A DNA stretch of 64,000 bases. Source: Mucilaginibacter rigui. Lineage in GTDB: Bacteria; Bacteroidota; Bacteroidia; Sphingobacteriales; Sphingobacteriaceae. The notes under the pieces are model-generated. The model searched no databases. It was given only the letters and a program-made list of their open reading frames with translations, and was not told the origin of the DNA. The stretch's first letter is position 1; every line of letters begins with the position of its first letter. A program made the translations under genes and the position numbers. Shown here piece after piece: positions 36,068 to 45,071 of the stretch. The DNA is taken from contig NZ_JACWMW010000003.1 in the NCBI RefSeq assembly GCF_014773275.1, positions 558,001-622,000 on the forward strand. The letters run 5' to 3'.

Positions 36068-38362
36068 GTGTTATACCCAAATATCAACCTTAAAAAAGCA
36101 TTACTACTTGCAATACTACCTGTAGTGTTATTAAACCCAGTTAAAGCGCAGCAACAAAATCTGGTGCATTACGCCAATACCCTGCAGGGTACAAATAGCA
36201 AGTTCGAGCTATCGTACGGTAACACATACCCGGCAACCAGCGTGCCCTTTGCCATGAACACCTGGACACCACAAACCGGCAAAAACGGCGATGGATGGAA
36301 GTACCAGTACTTTGAAAATACCATCAGGGGGTTTCAGCAATCGCACCAGTGCAGCTCATGGGTAAATGATTATGCAGTTTTTTCGTTGATGCCCGTTACC
36401 GGCAAACTGCTGGTGATGGATGATGAGCGCGCTTCTAAATTCGATCATAAGAATGAGGTAGCGCAGCCAAACTATTATAAGGTTAGGTTTGATAACAATA
36501 TCACTACCGAAATGACAACCACCGAGCGTGGCGCGCATTTGCGGTTTACCTTCCCCAAAGCCGCGGCCTATTTGGTTTTGGATGGCTATACCAAAATGAG
36601 CCAGGTAAAGATTTATCCTACAGCGCGTAAAATTACGGGCTGGGTAAATAACTGCCGCTGGGCACCCCAAAACTTTAAAAATTATTTCGAGATTGTGTTT
36701 GATAAGCCATTTAAGGCTTACGGCACCTGGGAGAATAAAACAGGCAAAATAACTGCAGGTAACTTAACAGATGAAGGTGATGGCCGTGGTGCTTACATCC
36801 AGTTTGCCGATGGTGATGTGGTGCAGGCAAAGGTTGCGTCGTCATACATTAATCTGGAACAAGCCACCCTAAACCTGCAAACCGAGCTGGGCAAATTCAA
36901 ATCAATTGAAGATACCAAAGCAGCATCAACAAAAATATGGAATACATTATTTAACCGTGTTTTGGTTGAGGGCGGCACCGAAGAGCAAAAGGCTACGTTT
37001 TACTCATGCCTGTACCGTGCAAACTTGTTTTCGCACCGTTTCTTTGAGATCAATAAAGAAGGTAAACCATACTATTTCAGTCCGTACGATGGTAAGATCC
37101 ACGATGGCTATATGTATACTGATAATGGTTTTTGGGATACGTTCAGGGCGCAATTTCCGCTAAATACTATACTGCACCCCAAAATGGAGGGACAATATAT
37201 GCTGGCACTGCTTGCCGCTCAGGAACAATGTGGCTGGTTCCCCGCATGGTCCTTCCCGTCCGAAACAGGTGGTATGTTAGGTAACCATGCTATCTCTTTA
37301 CTGGCAGATGCCTGGGTAAAAGGCATCCGTACGTTCGATCCGCAAAAGGCGCTGAAAGCCTATGCCCACGAGGCCAATAATAAAGGCCCATGGGGAGGTG
37401 CAAACGGCCGTGGTAATGCTAAAGAGTATAATGCTAATGGCTATGTACCATATTCACAAAAAACATTAGGGGCAACAGCACAATCTTTAGAGTACGCTTA
37501 CGATGATTTCTGTGGATATAGTTTGGCCAAAGCTGTAGGTAATAAAGGGTACGAAACTGCCTTTGGCAAAAATATGTACAACTACAAAAGTTTGTATGAC
37601 CCCGGCACCCGTTTTATGCGCGCTAAGGATGAAAATGGCAAATGGGTTGAGCCATTTGACCCATTGGAATGGGGCGGCCCTTATACCGAAGGAAACGCAT
37701 GGCATTGGCAATGGTCGGTTTTTCATGATATCCAGGGTTTGATAAACCTGATGGGCGGTAATAAAAATTTCACGGCAAAAATTGATTCTGTTTTCTCGCA
37801 GCCATCAACCATAAAGGTTGGCGGTTATGGGCAGGTGATACACGAAATGACAGAGATGAAACTGATAAACATGGGGCAGTATGCACATGGCAATCAGCCT
37901 ATCCAGCACATGATATACCTGTATAACTATGCGGGCCAGCCCTGGAAAACCCAGCAGCATGTTCGTGAGGTGATGGAAAAGATCTATAATTCTACCCAAA
38001 ATGGTTACCCCGGCGACGAAGACCAGGGGCAAATGTCTTCATGGTATGTATTGAGCGCTTTGGGTATCTACAGCGTTACGCCGGGCACAGACCAATACGC
38101 TATTGGCAGCCCTGTGTTTAAAAAGGTGACACTGACACTGGAGAATGGTAAAAAGTTCATTATACAGGCTAATAACAACAGCAAGCAGAACGTATATATA
38201 CAGTCGGCAACGTTAAATGGTAAGCCCTATACACATAACTGGCTCAGCCATCACAGCATAACAAACGGTGGTATCTTGAAATTTGAAATGGGGAACAAGC
38301 CAAACTTTAAAAGGGGACTTGCGCCGCAGGATAAACCGTTCTCGTTATCGAAGGCAAAGTAA
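36068..38362 (+). CDS. GH92 alpha-mannosidase, second copy
   Basis: A 764-residue enzyme if translation starts at GTG 36068, which places a normal signal peptide (LKKALLLAILPVVLLNPVKAQ) at the N terminus. The frame is open back to a GTG at 35987, but that would add 27 residues before the signal peptide. Family motifs are YANTLQGTNSKFELSYGNTYPATSVPFAMNTW, DNGFWDTFRAQFPLNTIL, FPSETGGMLGNHAISLLADAW and PGDEDQGQMSSWYVLSALGIYSVTPG. The middle differs strongly from the first GH92, so it represents another subfamily with perhaps another linkage specificity. It has its own operator-like sites, follows a terminator, and precedes the second FucP-like transporter. Confidence 0.93.
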   Translation: MLYPNINLKKALLLAILPVVLLNPVKAQQQNLVHYANTLQGTNSKFELSYGNTYPATSVPFAMNTWTPQTGKNGDGWKYQYFENTIRGFQQSHQCSSWVNDYAVFSLMPVTGKLLVMDDERASKFDHKNEVAQPNYYKVRFDNNITTEMTTTERGAHLRFTFPKAAAYLVLDGYTKMSQVKIYPTARKITGWVNNCRWAPQNFKNYFEIVFDKPFKAYGTWENKTGKITAGNLTDEGDGRGAYIQFADGDVVQAKVASSYINLEQATLNLQTELGKFKSIEDTKAASTKIWNTLFNRVLVEGGTEEQKATFYSCLYRANLFSHRFFEINKEGKPYYFSPYDGKIHDGYMYTDNGFWDTFRAQFPLNTILHPKMEGQYMLALLAAQEQCGWFPAWSFPSETGGMLGNHAISLLADAWVKGIRTFDPQKALKAYAHEANNKGPWGGANGRGNAKEYNANGYVPYSQKTLGATAQSLEYAYDDFCGYSLAKAVGNKGYETAFGKNMYNYKSLYDPGTRFMRAKDENGKWVEPFDPLEWGGPYTEGNAWHWQWSVFHDIQGLINLMGGNKNFTAKIDSVFSQPSTIKVGGYGQVIHEMTEMKLINMGQYAHGNQPIQHMIYLYNYAGQPWKTQQHVREVMEKIYNSTQNGYPGDEDQGQMSSWYVLSALGIYSVTPGTDQYAIGSPVFKKVTLTLENGKKFIIQANNNSKQNVYIQSATLNGKPYTHNWLSHHSITNGGILKFEMGNKPNFKRGLAPQDKPFSLSKAK

Positions 38363-38467
38363 AACAGACTATTTACGATTACTTCAGGTTAAAATAAAAA
38401 GGGGCTTCATATTGCTTGCAAGGGCATATTATGTTATAATTGTGTGCCAATTAATTAAACTTCCATA

Positions 38468-39700
38468 ATGGAGAATAAGCCCAAATTCACCGAGCGAAAG
38501 TATTTTTTAGTTATTGCTTTTGTTACTTCCCTGTTTATGCTGTGGGGCGTAGCCATGACGATGGGCGATATACTGAACAAACATTTCCAAAACGTTTTAC
38601 ATATTTCCAAATCACGTTCGGGCCTGGTACAGCTCTCTATTTTTGGCGCATACGCGGTGATGGGGATCCCGGCAGGCCTGTTCATGAAACGGTTTGGATA
38701 TAAAAGAGGGGTACAACTGGGGTTGTTTTTATATGCTTGTGGTGCTTTCCTTTTTGTCCCGGCATCTGATGCCGAATCCTTCGGGTACTTCAGGGTAGCT
38801 TTGTTTGTGCTGGCTTGCGGGCTGGCTACGCTTGAGGCTGTTGCCCACCCGTTTGTTGCAGCCCTTGGCGATCAACGATCCAGCGATCAGCGTATTAATT
38901 TTGCACAGGCTTTTAACGGTGTAGGCGGAATAATAGGCCCTTTACTGGGCAGCTATTTTATCTTACGTAGTGATGGCGGCCACTCTAACGACCTGGTATC
39001 AGTAAAACACATGTACATTATAATCGGATTGGTAATCACCGGGGTTGGTGTACTCTTTTCATTTGTAAAAGTACCCGCATTAACTGATCCGCATGTGGTA
39101 GCAACGGATGCATATGTTGTTGGAGAAACATTACATGCCGATAAGAAACTTTTTCAGCATAAGCATTTTGTTTTCGCGGTAGTAGCGCAACTCTTTAATG
39201 TAGCAGCGCAGGGGGGGACATGGGCTTATTTTATTAACTATGGGCACGAGGTGATGCACCTCTCAGACGCGCACGCGGCCAATTACTTTGCCTTTAGTAT
39301 TTTTATGATGATGATAGGGCGCTTTACCGGCACCTTCCTGATGCGGTACATAGCTCCTAATAAGCTGCTGGCCATATTTGCAGCGTGTAATATTGTAATG
39401 TGCATTATTGTATCGCAGGCATTTGGATGGGTATCATTCGGGGCACTTATCATGATCAATTTTTTCTTCAGCATCATGTTCCCTACCATATTCAGTTTAG
39501 GGTTAAAAGATCTGGGCAAGCACACCCAGCAGGCATCGTCATTTATTGTGATGGGGGTTGTGGGCGGTGCGTTGTTCCCTCCATTAATGGGTTTAATAGC
39601 CAATAAAAATGTAGCTACCTCTTATTTACTGCCTATTGTTTGTTACGCCGTTATATTTGCCTTTGCCTATAGCTATAAGCGTGTAAAAAAGCTTGCGTAA
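38468..39700 (+). CDS. FucP-like MFS sugar/H+ symporter, paralogue
   Basis: A 410-residue MFS protein closely similar throughout to the symporter at 331-1554; matching blocks include FVTSLFMLWGVAMTMGDIL, GKHTQQASSFIVMGVVGGALFPP and IAPNKLLAIFAACNIVMC. It should import the monosaccharide released by the linked exo-glycosidases. The spacing to the GH92 gene is 105 bases without an evident operator, so it may be read through from the GH92 unit. Substrate is not known; retention of two near-identical transporters in one locus suggests slightly different sugars or dosage. Confidence 0.9.
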   Translation: MENKPKFTERKYFLVIAFVTSLFMLWGVAMTMGDILNKHFQNVLHISKSRSGLVQLSIFGAYAVMGIPAGLFMKRFGYKRGVQLGLFLYACGAFLFVPASDAESFGYFRVALFVLACGLATLEAVAHPFVAALGDQRSSDQRINFAQAFNGVGGIIGPLLGSYFILRSDGGHSNDLVSVKHMYIIIGLVITGVGVLFSFVKVPALTDPHVVATDAYVVGETLHADKKLFQHKHFVFAVVAQLFNVAAQGGTWAYFINYGHEVMHLSDAHAANYFAFSIFMMMIGRFTGTFLMRYIAPNKLLAIFAACNIVMCIIVSQAFGWVSFGALIMINFFFSIMFPTIFSLGLKDLGKHTQQASSFIVMGVVGGALFPPLMGLIANKNVATSYLLPIVCYAVIFAFAYSYKRVKKLA

Positions 39701-39788
39701 GGGCTGTATTACAGATATTGTTAATCACAATAATAGTATCATCTATTTTAAAAACATAAAAATTAAATTTACATTGCATTTTATATTG

Positions 39789-39800
39789 TAAATCGGTTTA
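39789..39800 (+). promoter_or_regulatory. Putative LacI-family operator, site 7 (autoregulatory)
   Basis: TAAATCGGTTTA differs from the perfect palindrome TAAATCGATTTA by one base and ends two bases before the ATG of the LacI-type gene. Read on the other strand it is ACTAAACCGATTTAC. The position implies autoregulation. Confidence 0.6.
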
Positions 39801-39802
39801 GT

Positions 39803-40828
39803 ATGAATAAAAAAATATCCATTGTTGATATTGCCAACTTATTAAATATTTCTAAAACCACTGTGTCATTCATATTAAATGGCAGGGCGCAAGAAAAAAG
39901 AATCAGCGAGGAGTTGGTTCAGAAAGTTTTAAAACTTGTTAAAGAGGTTGGTTATAAGCCAAATTCGCTGGCCAAGAGTTTACGCACCGGTAAATCAAAT
40001 ATTATTGGGTTAATGGTTGAGGATATTTCTAACCCGTTTTTTGCCAATATAGCCCGCTTAATTGAAGACAGGGCCTATGAAAAAGGTTATCGTATTATTT
40101 ACTGCAGCACCGATAACGATACAGCAAAAACCCAGGAACTGATAGGCATGTTCCAGGACAGGCACGTAGATGGCTACATAATGGCGCCGCCAAAAGATAT
40201 AGAAGAAGATGTACGCGATTTAATAAAAAGCGGACTACCCGTGGTCATGTTCGACCGTTACCTGCCCAATGTTGATACCGATTATGTAATTGTAGATAAC
40301 CAGTTTAGTACGTACAATGCTACAAGGCACTTAATTGAACAAGGGTATAGCAAAATTGCTTTCATAACCTTTTCTTCTGAGCAAACACAAATGCTTGACC
40401 GTATGAATGGTTATAAAAATGCACTGAAAGAGGATAAGCTAAAACCCTACATAAAAGAGATTGATTTTAACCGTAACGAGGAGCTTATTAAAGAACCTTT
40501 AAGCGCTTACCTTAAAAAGAACCCGGGTATTGATGCCATATTATTTGGTACCGACCATATTGGTACATGCGGTTTAAAAGTAATAAACCAGTTGGGCGTG
40601 AAAGTGCCTGATGATATTGCCATTGTATCTTTTGATGATTATGATGTATTTGAATTACATTCACCATCTGTTACCGCTATAGCCCAGCCCATTGAAGCCA
40701 TTGCCGATAATATTATATCGTTGTTGCTGAAAAAACTGGAATCCAACTCCAATCAAACAACACAAAAAATAACGTTATCTACAACATTAAATATGCGTAA
40801 TTCGTCACAGCAAGCTTTAAAACGGTAA
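39803..40828 (+). CDS. LacI family transcriptional regulator, probable PUL controller
   Basis: A 341-residue regulator. Residues about 4-60 form the LacI helix-turn-helix and hinge (ISIVDIANLLNISKTTVSFILNG, then VGYKPNSLAKSLRTGKSNIIGLMV). Residues 62-335 form the periplasmic-binding-protein-like sensor domain with VEDISNPFFANIARLIEDRAYEKGY, VDGYIMAPP, GLPVVMFDRY and DDIAIVSFDDYDVFELHSPSVTAIAQP. The effector is likely a sugar or sugar phosphate. Eight palindromes of the TAAATCGATTTA type near PUL genes, one touching its own start codon, make it the best candidate to bind them. It closes the + strand half of the PUL and is convergent with the next gene, leaving one base between stop codons. Confidence 0.93.
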   Translation: MNKKISIVDIANLLNISKTTVSFILNGRAQEKRISEELVQKVLKLVKEVGYKPNSLAKSLRTGKSNIIGLMVEDISNPFFANIARLIEDRAYEKGYRIIYCSTDNDTAKTQELIGMFQDRHVDGYIMAPPKDIEEDVRDLIKSGLPVVMFDRYLPNVDTDYVIVDNQFSTYNATRHLIEQGYSKIAFITFSSEQTQMLDRMNGYKNALKEDKLKPYIKEIDFNRNEELIKEPLSAYLKKNPGIDAILFGTDHIGTCGLKVINQLGVKVPDDIAIVSFDDYDVFELHSPSVTAIAQPIEAIADNIISLLLKKLESNSNQTTQKITLSTTLNMRNSSQQALKR

Positions 40829-40829
40829 G

Positions 40830-41603
40830 TTAATTTGTAGTGTCAAAGCGTTTTTGTTGTATGGCGTCATATTCTTTAACATAATCGGGATGTTCGGTTT
40901 TCATTAGCCTGTCCCACACCCTGAAGTATAGGCCGTAATTGCCTTTAAATTTGCTGTGGTGCATGTTGTGATAGGTAGAAGTGTTGAATACCTCAAACCA
41001 AATGGAGTTTCTTAACCGGCGCGGTGCAATTTCATATCCTAAATGCCCGTAAACATTTATAATAAAGCCCGAAATGGTGAACAGGATAATGGTAAGCTGG
41101 TGCATGGGTAATATAAAGGCCAGCAATATCAGTACGCCGCCTTCTGTCCACGCTTCAAAAAAATGGAACGAATATGAAGCCCATGGCGATGGGTTTACCG
41201 ATTTGTGATGCACCAGGTGCGTAAGCCTGAATAGCCTTTTATGATGCAGTAAACGATGCATCCAGTAAAAATAAGTATCGTGTATAATAAGGCTTAGTAT
41301 CAGGCTTACCGGTACCCACCAGATAGGGTAATCACTTAAATTGTTGTAAATAAGCGTATGCTGTTTTAACGGAGTGAACAATACGAGCATGGCAATAACA
41401 CTAAACACAGCTGTTGTTTGCATAGAGTATACTATCTCTCTAATAAAATCTTTCCTGTCGGCCTGCCTGCCCTGTATTTTCGATTTGCCAAAATACCCGG
41501 AAAATACTTTGTAGAAAAGCAGGAAGGGCAACCCGGCTATTACAAAATATCTGACCGCCGAGATGCTAAATATCCTGATGATAAGCTCTGATATGTTTTG
41601 CAT
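40830..41603 (-). CDS. Sterol desaturase / fatty acid hydroxylase superfamily membrane protein
   Basis: A 257-residue protein with about four hydrophobic segments and the histidine clusters of di-iron membrane hydroxylases: HDTYFYWMHRLLHH, LTHLVHHKS and NTSTYHNMHHSKF. The superfamily hydroxylates or desaturates lipids and carotenoids; the exact substrate is unknown. It starts 22 bases after the stop of the GH2 gene on the same strand, so it may be read from the same transcript, although its job seems unrelated to glycan use. It is not a close relative of the shorter hydroxylase at 63329-63955. Confidence 0.85.
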   Translation of the reverse strand: MQNISELIIRIFSISAVRYFVIAGLPFLLFYKVFSGYFGKSKIQGRQADRKDFIREIVYSMQTTAVFSVIAMLVLFTPLKQHTLIYNNLSDYPIWWVPVSLILSLIIHDTYFYWMHRLLHHKRLFRLTHLVHHKSVNPSPWASYSFHFFEAWTEGGVLILLAFILPMHQLTIILFTISGFIINVYGHLGYEIAPRRLRNSIWFEVFNTSTYHNMHHSKFKGNYGLYFRVWDRLMKTEHPDYVKEYDAIQQKRFDTTN

Positions 41604-41624
41604 ACCTTATGGTAATTATACATT

Positions 41625-44255
41625 TTAATTATTGTAAGGTTTAATATTTAAGCTATAATTTTTGCCAAGCAGTTTTGGATCAACCTCAACCTTAAGAGTT
41701 TTTGTTTCGCCTTGCATTAAAGAAAAATAGCCATCGCTATACAACGCCGGCAATATTTGCCCACACTGGCTGTTTAACAATTGCGCCCTTATGCCAAACG
41801 CCGGGGCGCTTTTCGAATTGTTTACAATGGTGTAAGTAAGCAATTTATTTATGCCATTTTTTGCCACCGTGATGCGCGGTTTACTTACATATAGCTGTGA
41901 GCGTACTGCCGGTATTTTATTTAAAGCTGTATAATTTAAATAGGTATTGCCTATCCAGTAAAAGTTTTCAGATACCATTTGCCCTTTGGCATCATAAAGT
42001 TTTAGTTTTAAAAAGTGAACATCACTTAATGGCGGCAGCTTACCAGCACAGGTAAAGGCAACAAAAGCTTCGGTGGCAGATGCAGCGCTTACATCAATTT
42101 TACGGGTTTGGGTATAATCAGGGACTAACTTGCCGCTCAAGTTGTACACCTCAGCTTTGGCAATAAGCCCTTTTATATCATATGGCTTGTTGTTGATAAT
42201 CTTAACTGAATTTGTAGCGGCGTTCCATTGGATATGAACAGGTTCACATGCAGATTTAGCGCCAAAATAGGCACCTGTAAGGTCGTAATAGTAATCATAC
42301 GTTTGCCATATCATAGTAGGATATGCCGACTGGCTCATCCACATCAGTAATCCCGATGCATCTTTCCAAATATGATCGTTCCAGGCCTCGAACATGGCTT
42401 TGGTAGTTTCTACATTTAGTAACTGCGCCTTTTTGCAGAAATCCTCTAAAGAGATAGCCGGGCCATAACTATCATTTACCGAGTTGATATATTTAGCCGG
42501 CTGCGAGCCACCACCCAGTTCGCCATCGGTACTGAAGTAGTGTTTTGCCCACATGTTGGTTTTACTATCGACCGATTTTGAGGTAGGGGCAACCCAATAG
42601 TCTTTCGGCATAAATTTTTTGAAACTTTCGATATTTACAAATGCTGCCGACCCAAGTTCACTGCGCATACCATACGAGTCTTTTGAGAATAGGTAGCCGT
42701 TATGCGGATCAGTAAAGTATGTTTTAGGGTCAACGTTGCCCCAAATACCACTGCCCGACAAATTGCGGCTACCACCATGGATAGAAAAATTAGGGTTGGT
42801 AGTGCCCGCGTTTGAGCGTGGGATGTATAAGCGATCTTCGCCATCATAATCTTTAATAGCCGCCATTATAGCGTTACTTAAGGGGCCTTTCGGGTCACCG
42901 CCGGGTACACCTTCATTAGCGCCGCACCATATTACAATAGATGGATGATTGCGTAGTTTTTTTACCTTTTCTATAGCGTTATCTTTAAATATGCCAAGGC
43001 TATCTATAGGGCCAAAGTTGTTGAGCCAAAAATCATCCCAAACCATAATGCCATATTTGTCGCAATAATTGTAAAATGCCTCGTCGGTAACTTCGCCCGT
43101 CCAGTTCCTGATCATGTTAAAGTTCATATCCTGGTGAAAGCGGATGCGGGTATCATAATCTTTTCCTCTAACCTTTAACATATAATCGCTCATGCCCCAG
43201 TTGCCGCCTTTTAATAAAACAGGCACATCATTGATGTAAACCCGCATAGGGCCGTTAAGCGCAGTGGTATCTGCGGATACTTTTCTGATCCCGAAGCTTT
43301 TGGTGATTTGATCCGAAGATGCTTGCCCGTTAGCCTCAAAACTTACCGCGCAGGTATATAAACTTTGTTTGCCATACCCATTTGGCCACCATAGGTTCGG
43401 GTTTTTTATGCTGAGCTGGGCGAAATCCTTTTTATCGTAATTAACCGTTTGGCTGCTATTGGCGTTCAAAGTAATTTCCGAAGCAACAACGGTAATATTC
43501 CCCGGGTTTATGGTTAGCTTAACCTTACCGGTTACCGGCTTTGATGATGCGTTTGTTAACTTTACATTCACTGTAAGATCCGCCTGTTGTTTGTTTGTCA
43601 ACATGGCGTGTATCCATGGGTCTTCAACCAATACAGGGCCGGTAGCGATAATACTAACTGTATCTGTAAGGCCACTGTTTAAACCCGGCACGGCGGGCAT
43701 CCAATCCCAACTGCCGCTGCTCAGATAAGTTGGTGCCTGTCGGTTAGCTAAAGCATAACTTGCATTTGGTGGTACAATAAGTATCGCTAAAGCATTTGGC
43801 TTGGTATTGCTCACGATATCAGTAATATCATACTTGCCGCGCTGCATAAGGCCTTTTATAGTACCAATATGGCGGCTATTTAAATATAGTTCGGCCAATT
43901 TGTTTACACCATTAAAATTTAGCCATATGCGTTTGCCGGCAGCAAAGCCTTTGGTAGAAAACTCGGTACGGTACCAATATGGTTTGTTATATTTTGCTTT
44001 ATCTACTTTGTATATATTATCTGCATAATCAGGATTTTCTTCTTTACCGGAAACCACGTAGGAGTGGAACACCGTACCGGGTACTACTGCATCTATCCAT
44101 GTTTTTGTATTGAAGCCTGCCACTGATATTTTTTCGGCAGTATACACCGTATCATTTTGTGGGAATAACTTCCATTTTAAACTTACAGTTTGTGCTACGG
44201 CTATTTGCTGTACAGAAATTAAAAACATTACTGCAAGAAGTAGATTTTTCTTCAT
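41625..44255 (-). CDS. GH2 family beta-mannosidase-like enzyme
   Basis: An 876-residue secreted protein (signal peptide about 1-21, ending IAVAQ). GH2 domains in order are a jelly-roll sugar-binding domain (about 25-200, WLNFNGVNKLAELYLNSRHIG), an Ig-like domain (about 210-325), a TIM barrel (about 330-640) and C-terminal beta domains. Glu448 in IVIWCGANEGVP is the acid/base and Glu533 in MRSELGSA the likely nucleophile. The WCGxNE context resembles beta-mannosidases and exo-beta-glucosaminidases rather than beta-galactosidases. In a mannosidase cluster, cleavage of beta-linked mannose (mannan or N-glycan core) is most likely. It is divergent from the rest of the PUL but carries the same operator upstream (site 8). 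Confidence 0.87.
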   Translation of the reverse strand: MKKNLLLAVMFLISVQQIAVAQTVSLKWKLFPQNDTVYTAEKISVAGFNTKTWIDAVVPGTVFHSYVVSGKEENPDYADNIYKVDKAKYNKPYWYRTEFSTKGFAAGKRIWLNFNGVNKLAELYLNSRHIGTIKGLMQRGKYDITDIVSNTKPNALAILIVPPNASYALANRQAPTYLSSGSWDWMPAVPGLNSGLTDTVSIIATGPVLVEDPWIHAMLTNKQQADLTVNVKLTNASSKPVTGKVKLTINPGNITVVASEITLNANSSQTVNYDKKDFAQLSIKNPNLWWPNGYGKQSLYTCAVSFEANGQASSDQITKSFGIRKVSADTTALNGPMRVYINDVPVLLKGGNWGMSDYMLKVRGKDYDTRIRFHQDMNFNMIRNWTGEVTDEAFYNYCDKYGIMVWDDFWLNNFGPIDSLGIFKDNAIEKVKKLRNHPSIVIWCGANEGVPGGDPKGPLSNAIMAAIKDYDGEDRLYIPRSNAGTTNPNFSIHGGSRNLSGSGIWGNVDPKTYFTDPHNGYLFSKDSYGMRSELGSAAFVNIESFKKFMPKDYWVAPTSKSVDSKTNMWAKHYFSTDGELGGGSQPAKYINSVNDSYGPAISLEDFCKKAQLLNVETTKAMFEAWNDHIWKDASGLLMWMSQSAYPTMIWQTYDYYYDLTGAYFGAKSACEPVHIQWNAATNSVKIINNKPYDIKGLIAKAEVYNLSGKLVPDYTQTRKIDVSAASATEAFVAFTCAGKLPPLSDVHFLKLKLYDAKGQMVSENFYWIGNTYLNYTALNKIPAVRSQLYVSKPRITVAKNGINKLLTYTIVNNSKSAPAFGIRAQLLNSQCGQILPALYSDGYFSLMQGETKTLKVEVDPKLLGKNYSLNIKPYNN

Positions 44256-44313
44256 GGATCAGGATGTAAAATTTAGTATTGTTATAATTTTGACAATGAT
44301 ACTAAAACTTTGC

Positions 44314-44325
44314 TAAATCGATTTA
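44314..44325 (-). promoter_or_regulatory. Putative LacI-family operator, site 8
   Basis: TAAATCGATTTA is a perfect 12-base palindrome, flanked on the + strand by TTTGC. It lies 58 bases upstream of the GH2 start on the reverse strand and ties that gene to the regulon of the + strand PUL genes. Confidence 0.62.
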
Positions 44326-44432
44326 TCATTTTGATAATTTTTAATAAATAATATTAATTCCTAAGAATGCACATACATAACAAAACTGAAATACTTGAAA
44401 ATAATGCTGGTAGGCTGGCAAGCAAATAAATT

Positions 44433-44440
44433 TATATTTG
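44433..44440 (+). promoter_or_regulatory. -7 promoter element of the ElaA-like gene
   Basis: TATATTTG matches TAnnTTTG, 18 bases before the ATG at 44459. The leader would be about 12 bases. No strong -33 is visible. Confidence 0.45.
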
Positions 44441-44458
44441 TGCAATTACACATCAGCA

Positions 44459-44908
44459 ATGAATACAACACAACTGGTTAAAACTTTTCAGCAACTTAAT
44501 GTAAATGAACTTTATGATCTGTTACGGCTACGCAGCGAGGTTTTTGTAGTAGAGCAAAACTGTGTATTTCTTGACCAGGATAATAAAGATCAGCAAAGCT
44601 ATCATTTGCTTGTATTTGCAGATGCTGAACTGGCGGGGTATTGCAGGTTAGTGCCTGCGGGTTTATCTTACCCTGAAGTATCAATCGGCAGGGTGATCAC
44701 TTCACCTGCTTTTAGAGGGAAGGGTTTTGGAAGGAAAGTGATGGAACTTGCTATCCAAAATTGCCGGGAGATATTCGGCCCGGTTGACATAAGGATAGGG
44801 GCGCAAACCTACGCTCAGGAGTTTTATGCATCATTGGGTTTTGTACCCGAAGGCGATGTTTACGATGAGGACGGTATTGAACACATCGAGATGGTAATAA
44901 AACCTTAG
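44459..44908 (+). CDS. ElaA-like GNAT family N-acetyltransferase
   Basis: A 149-residue cytoplasmic protein. The start at ATG 44459 is supported by the promoter box 18 bases upstream. ElaA/GNAT features are the N-terminal LYDLLRLRSEVFVVEQNCVF stretch, the core VSIGRVITSPAFRGKGFGRKVM with the acetyl-CoA binding loop, and a terminal FYASLGFVPEGDVYDEDGIEHIEM. The acetyl acceptor of ElaA proteins is unknown. It stands alone, divergent from the GH2 gene. Confidence 0.88.
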   Translation: MNTTQLVKTFQQLNVNELYDLLRLRSEVFVVEQNCVFLDQDNKDQQSYHLLVFADAELAGYCRLVPAGLSYPEVSIGRVITSPAFRGKGFGRKVMELAIQNCREIFGPVDIRIGAQTYAQEFYASLGFVPEGDVYDEDGIEHIEMVIKP

Positions 44909-45017
44909 GCCTATGTATTTATAAAATGGATGGTAGTGCTGTTTGCGCTGATAGGTCAAGGACTTAATTTACCATGGATCGTAAGAAGCTGAGTATCGAT
45001 CAGCCTGAAACCAGATA

Positions 45018-45057
45018 TCTAAAAACAACAAGGGGCTGTTAATTAACAAACCCCTTG
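45018..45057 (-). terminator. Rho-independent terminator of the nitrobindin-like gene
   Basis: CAAGGGG (45029-45035) pairs with CCCCTTG (45051-45057), with an inner TGTTAATTAACA palindrome forming the top of the hairpin. On the reverse strand the hairpin is followed by a T-rich tail (45018-45028), so it terminates the gene ending at 45072. Confidence 0.75.
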
Positions 45058-45071
45058 CCAGTTTAATACGA

